5,563 bases of DNA from Rubrobacter sp. GTDB lineage: Bacteria; Actinomycetota; Rubrobacteria; Rubrobacterales; Rubrobacteraceae. The stretch lies in the NCBI GenBank assembly GCA_013815575.1, contig JACDFX010000088.1, forward strand, positions 1,405 through 6,967, read 5' to 3'. Under the pieces are notes generated by a model. The model was not told where the DNA came from. It saw only the letters and a list, made by a program, of their open reading frames with translations, and made no database searches. Within the stretch, counting starts at the first letter, position 1. The number at the start of each line of letters is the position of its first letter. The position numbers were made by a program, and so were the translations under genes. Of this stretch, positions 4,848 to 5,563 are shown piece after piece.

Positions 4848-5563
4848 GTGACGCGCGACCATAATGAAGAACACCGGCGCGACCACCACGGGCACGGGGA
4901 GCACGGCCATACCCACGGGGCCGTGGACCCCACCATAGCCACCTCCGAGCGCGGCATCTGGGCCGTCAAGTGGTCGTTCGTGGTGCTCGTGGCAACGGCA
5001 GTGATGCAGTTGGTCGTGGTGCTGCTGTCGGGAAGTGTCGCCCTGCTGTCGGACACCATCCACAACTTCGGAGACGCCGCGACCGCCGTACCCTTGTGGA
5101 TCGCCTTCGCCCTTACTCGTCTGGGCGTCAGCAAGCGCTTCACGTTCGGATACGGGAGGGTGGAGGACCTGGCGGGAGTAGTGATAGTCCTCATCATCCT
5201 CTTCAGCGCGGTGGTGGCCGGATACCAGGGCGTCGAGCGGCTCCTGAACCCGCAGCCCGTGGGGTTTTTGTGGGCGGTCGCGGCGGCTTCTCTGGTCGGT
5301 TTCATAGGCAACGAGGCGGTGGCCGTATTCCGCATCAGGGTCGGCCGGGAGATAGAGAGCGCGGCGCTCGTGGCTGACGGCTACCACGCAAGAACCGACG
5401 GCTGGACGAGCCTCGCCGTCCTGCTCGGTGCTTTAGGGGTGTGGCTGGGCTACCCGCTTGCGGACCCCATCGTGGGACTGCTCATAGCGGCGGCGATCCT
5501 GGGGATCGTTTGGCAGTCTGGCAAGGCGGTCTTCACCCGCCTGCTGGACGGGGTGGAGCCTGA
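4848..5563 (+). CDS. Cation diffusion facilitator, probable Zn2+ exporter, C-terminus cut by window edge
   Basis: The first 238 residues of a CDF transporter; the gene runs off the right edge, so the cytoplasmic C-terminal domain is missing. Seen: a cytosolic N-terminus with eight histidines in residues 5-23, then about six membrane segments (roughly 40-61, 64-88, 108-126, 140-160, 176-200, 203-222). The metal site is His72 and Asp76 (HNFGD) in helix 2 plus His180 and Asp184 (HARTD) in helix 5. FGYGRVEDLAG (100-110) is the usual loop after helix 2. Family knowledge: an HD-HD site is typical of zinc (also cadmium or cobalt) exporters of the CzcD/ZitB/ZnT type, unlike the DD-HD site of YiiP or the DD site of manganese members. 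It should be a proton-coupled antiporter in the cytoplasmic membrane. The start is GTG at 4848, with a TAGAAT box 7 bases upstream. Its divergence from the epimerase pair suggests separate control; no metal-regulator gene is in view. Confidence 0.93.
   Translation, partial: MTRDHNEEHRRDHHGHGEHGHTHGAVDPTIATSERGIWAVKWSFVVLVATAVMQLVVVLLSGSVALLSDTIHNFGDAATAVPLWIAFALTRLGVSKRFTFGYGRVEDLAGVVIVLIILFSAVVAGYQGVERLLNPQPVGFLWAVAAASLVGFIGNEAVAVFRIRVGREIESAALVADGYHARTDGWTSLAVLLGALGVWLGYPLADPIVGLLIAAAILGIVWQSGKAVFTRLLDGVEP

Overview
The window is GC-rich bacterial DNA, most likely from a high-GC actinobacterium. Rubrobacter or a close relative is my best guess. The reasons are AGG and ATA codons that are frequent for such a GC-rich genome (the zinc-exporter gene uses ATC 9 times, ATA 5 times and ATT never), mostly GTG or TTG starts, and start codons that sit directly behind -10 boxes, as in leaderless actinobacterial transcripts. 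No rRNA, tRNA, CRISPR array, transposase or phage gene is visible.

Left part (1-1911, minus strand): a two-gene operon encodes a MoxR-type AAA+ ATPase (726-1673) followed 5 bp later by a DUF58 membrane protein (from 720, cut by the left edge). This is the classic MoxR-DUF58 chaperone/envelope module. A TATAAT box and an AGGA ribosome-binding site lie in front of moxR. The 238-bp gap upstream (1674-1911) holds this promoter and several short repeats.

Middle (1912-4576, minus strand): a stand-alone HNH endonuclease gene (1912-2451) has its own apparently leaderless promoter. Upstream of it is a translationally coupled pair, an enolase-superfamily epimerase (3554-4576) and a DUF1611 protein (2499-3557), which overlap by ATGA. 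The pair matches the DgcA-DgcN arrangement described for D-glutamate use, in which DgcN N-acetylates D-Glu and DgcA racemises the N-acetyl-amino acid. The epimerase could instead act on L-Ala-D/L-Glu from murein.

Right part (4577-5563): a 271-bp divergent intergenic region separates the epimerase from a plus-strand cation diffusion facilitator (4848 to the right edge, truncated). It has a His-rich N-terminus and an HD-HD metal site typical of zinc exporters.

The most unusual signals are regulatory. The HNH and CDF genes share the layout TAGAAT, 7 nt, GTG, and the epimerase has TACAAT only 11 nt before its GTG. A 24-nt imperfect direct repeat (22 of 24 identical) links the last codons of the DUF1611 gene with the moxR upstream region, on either side of the HNH gene.
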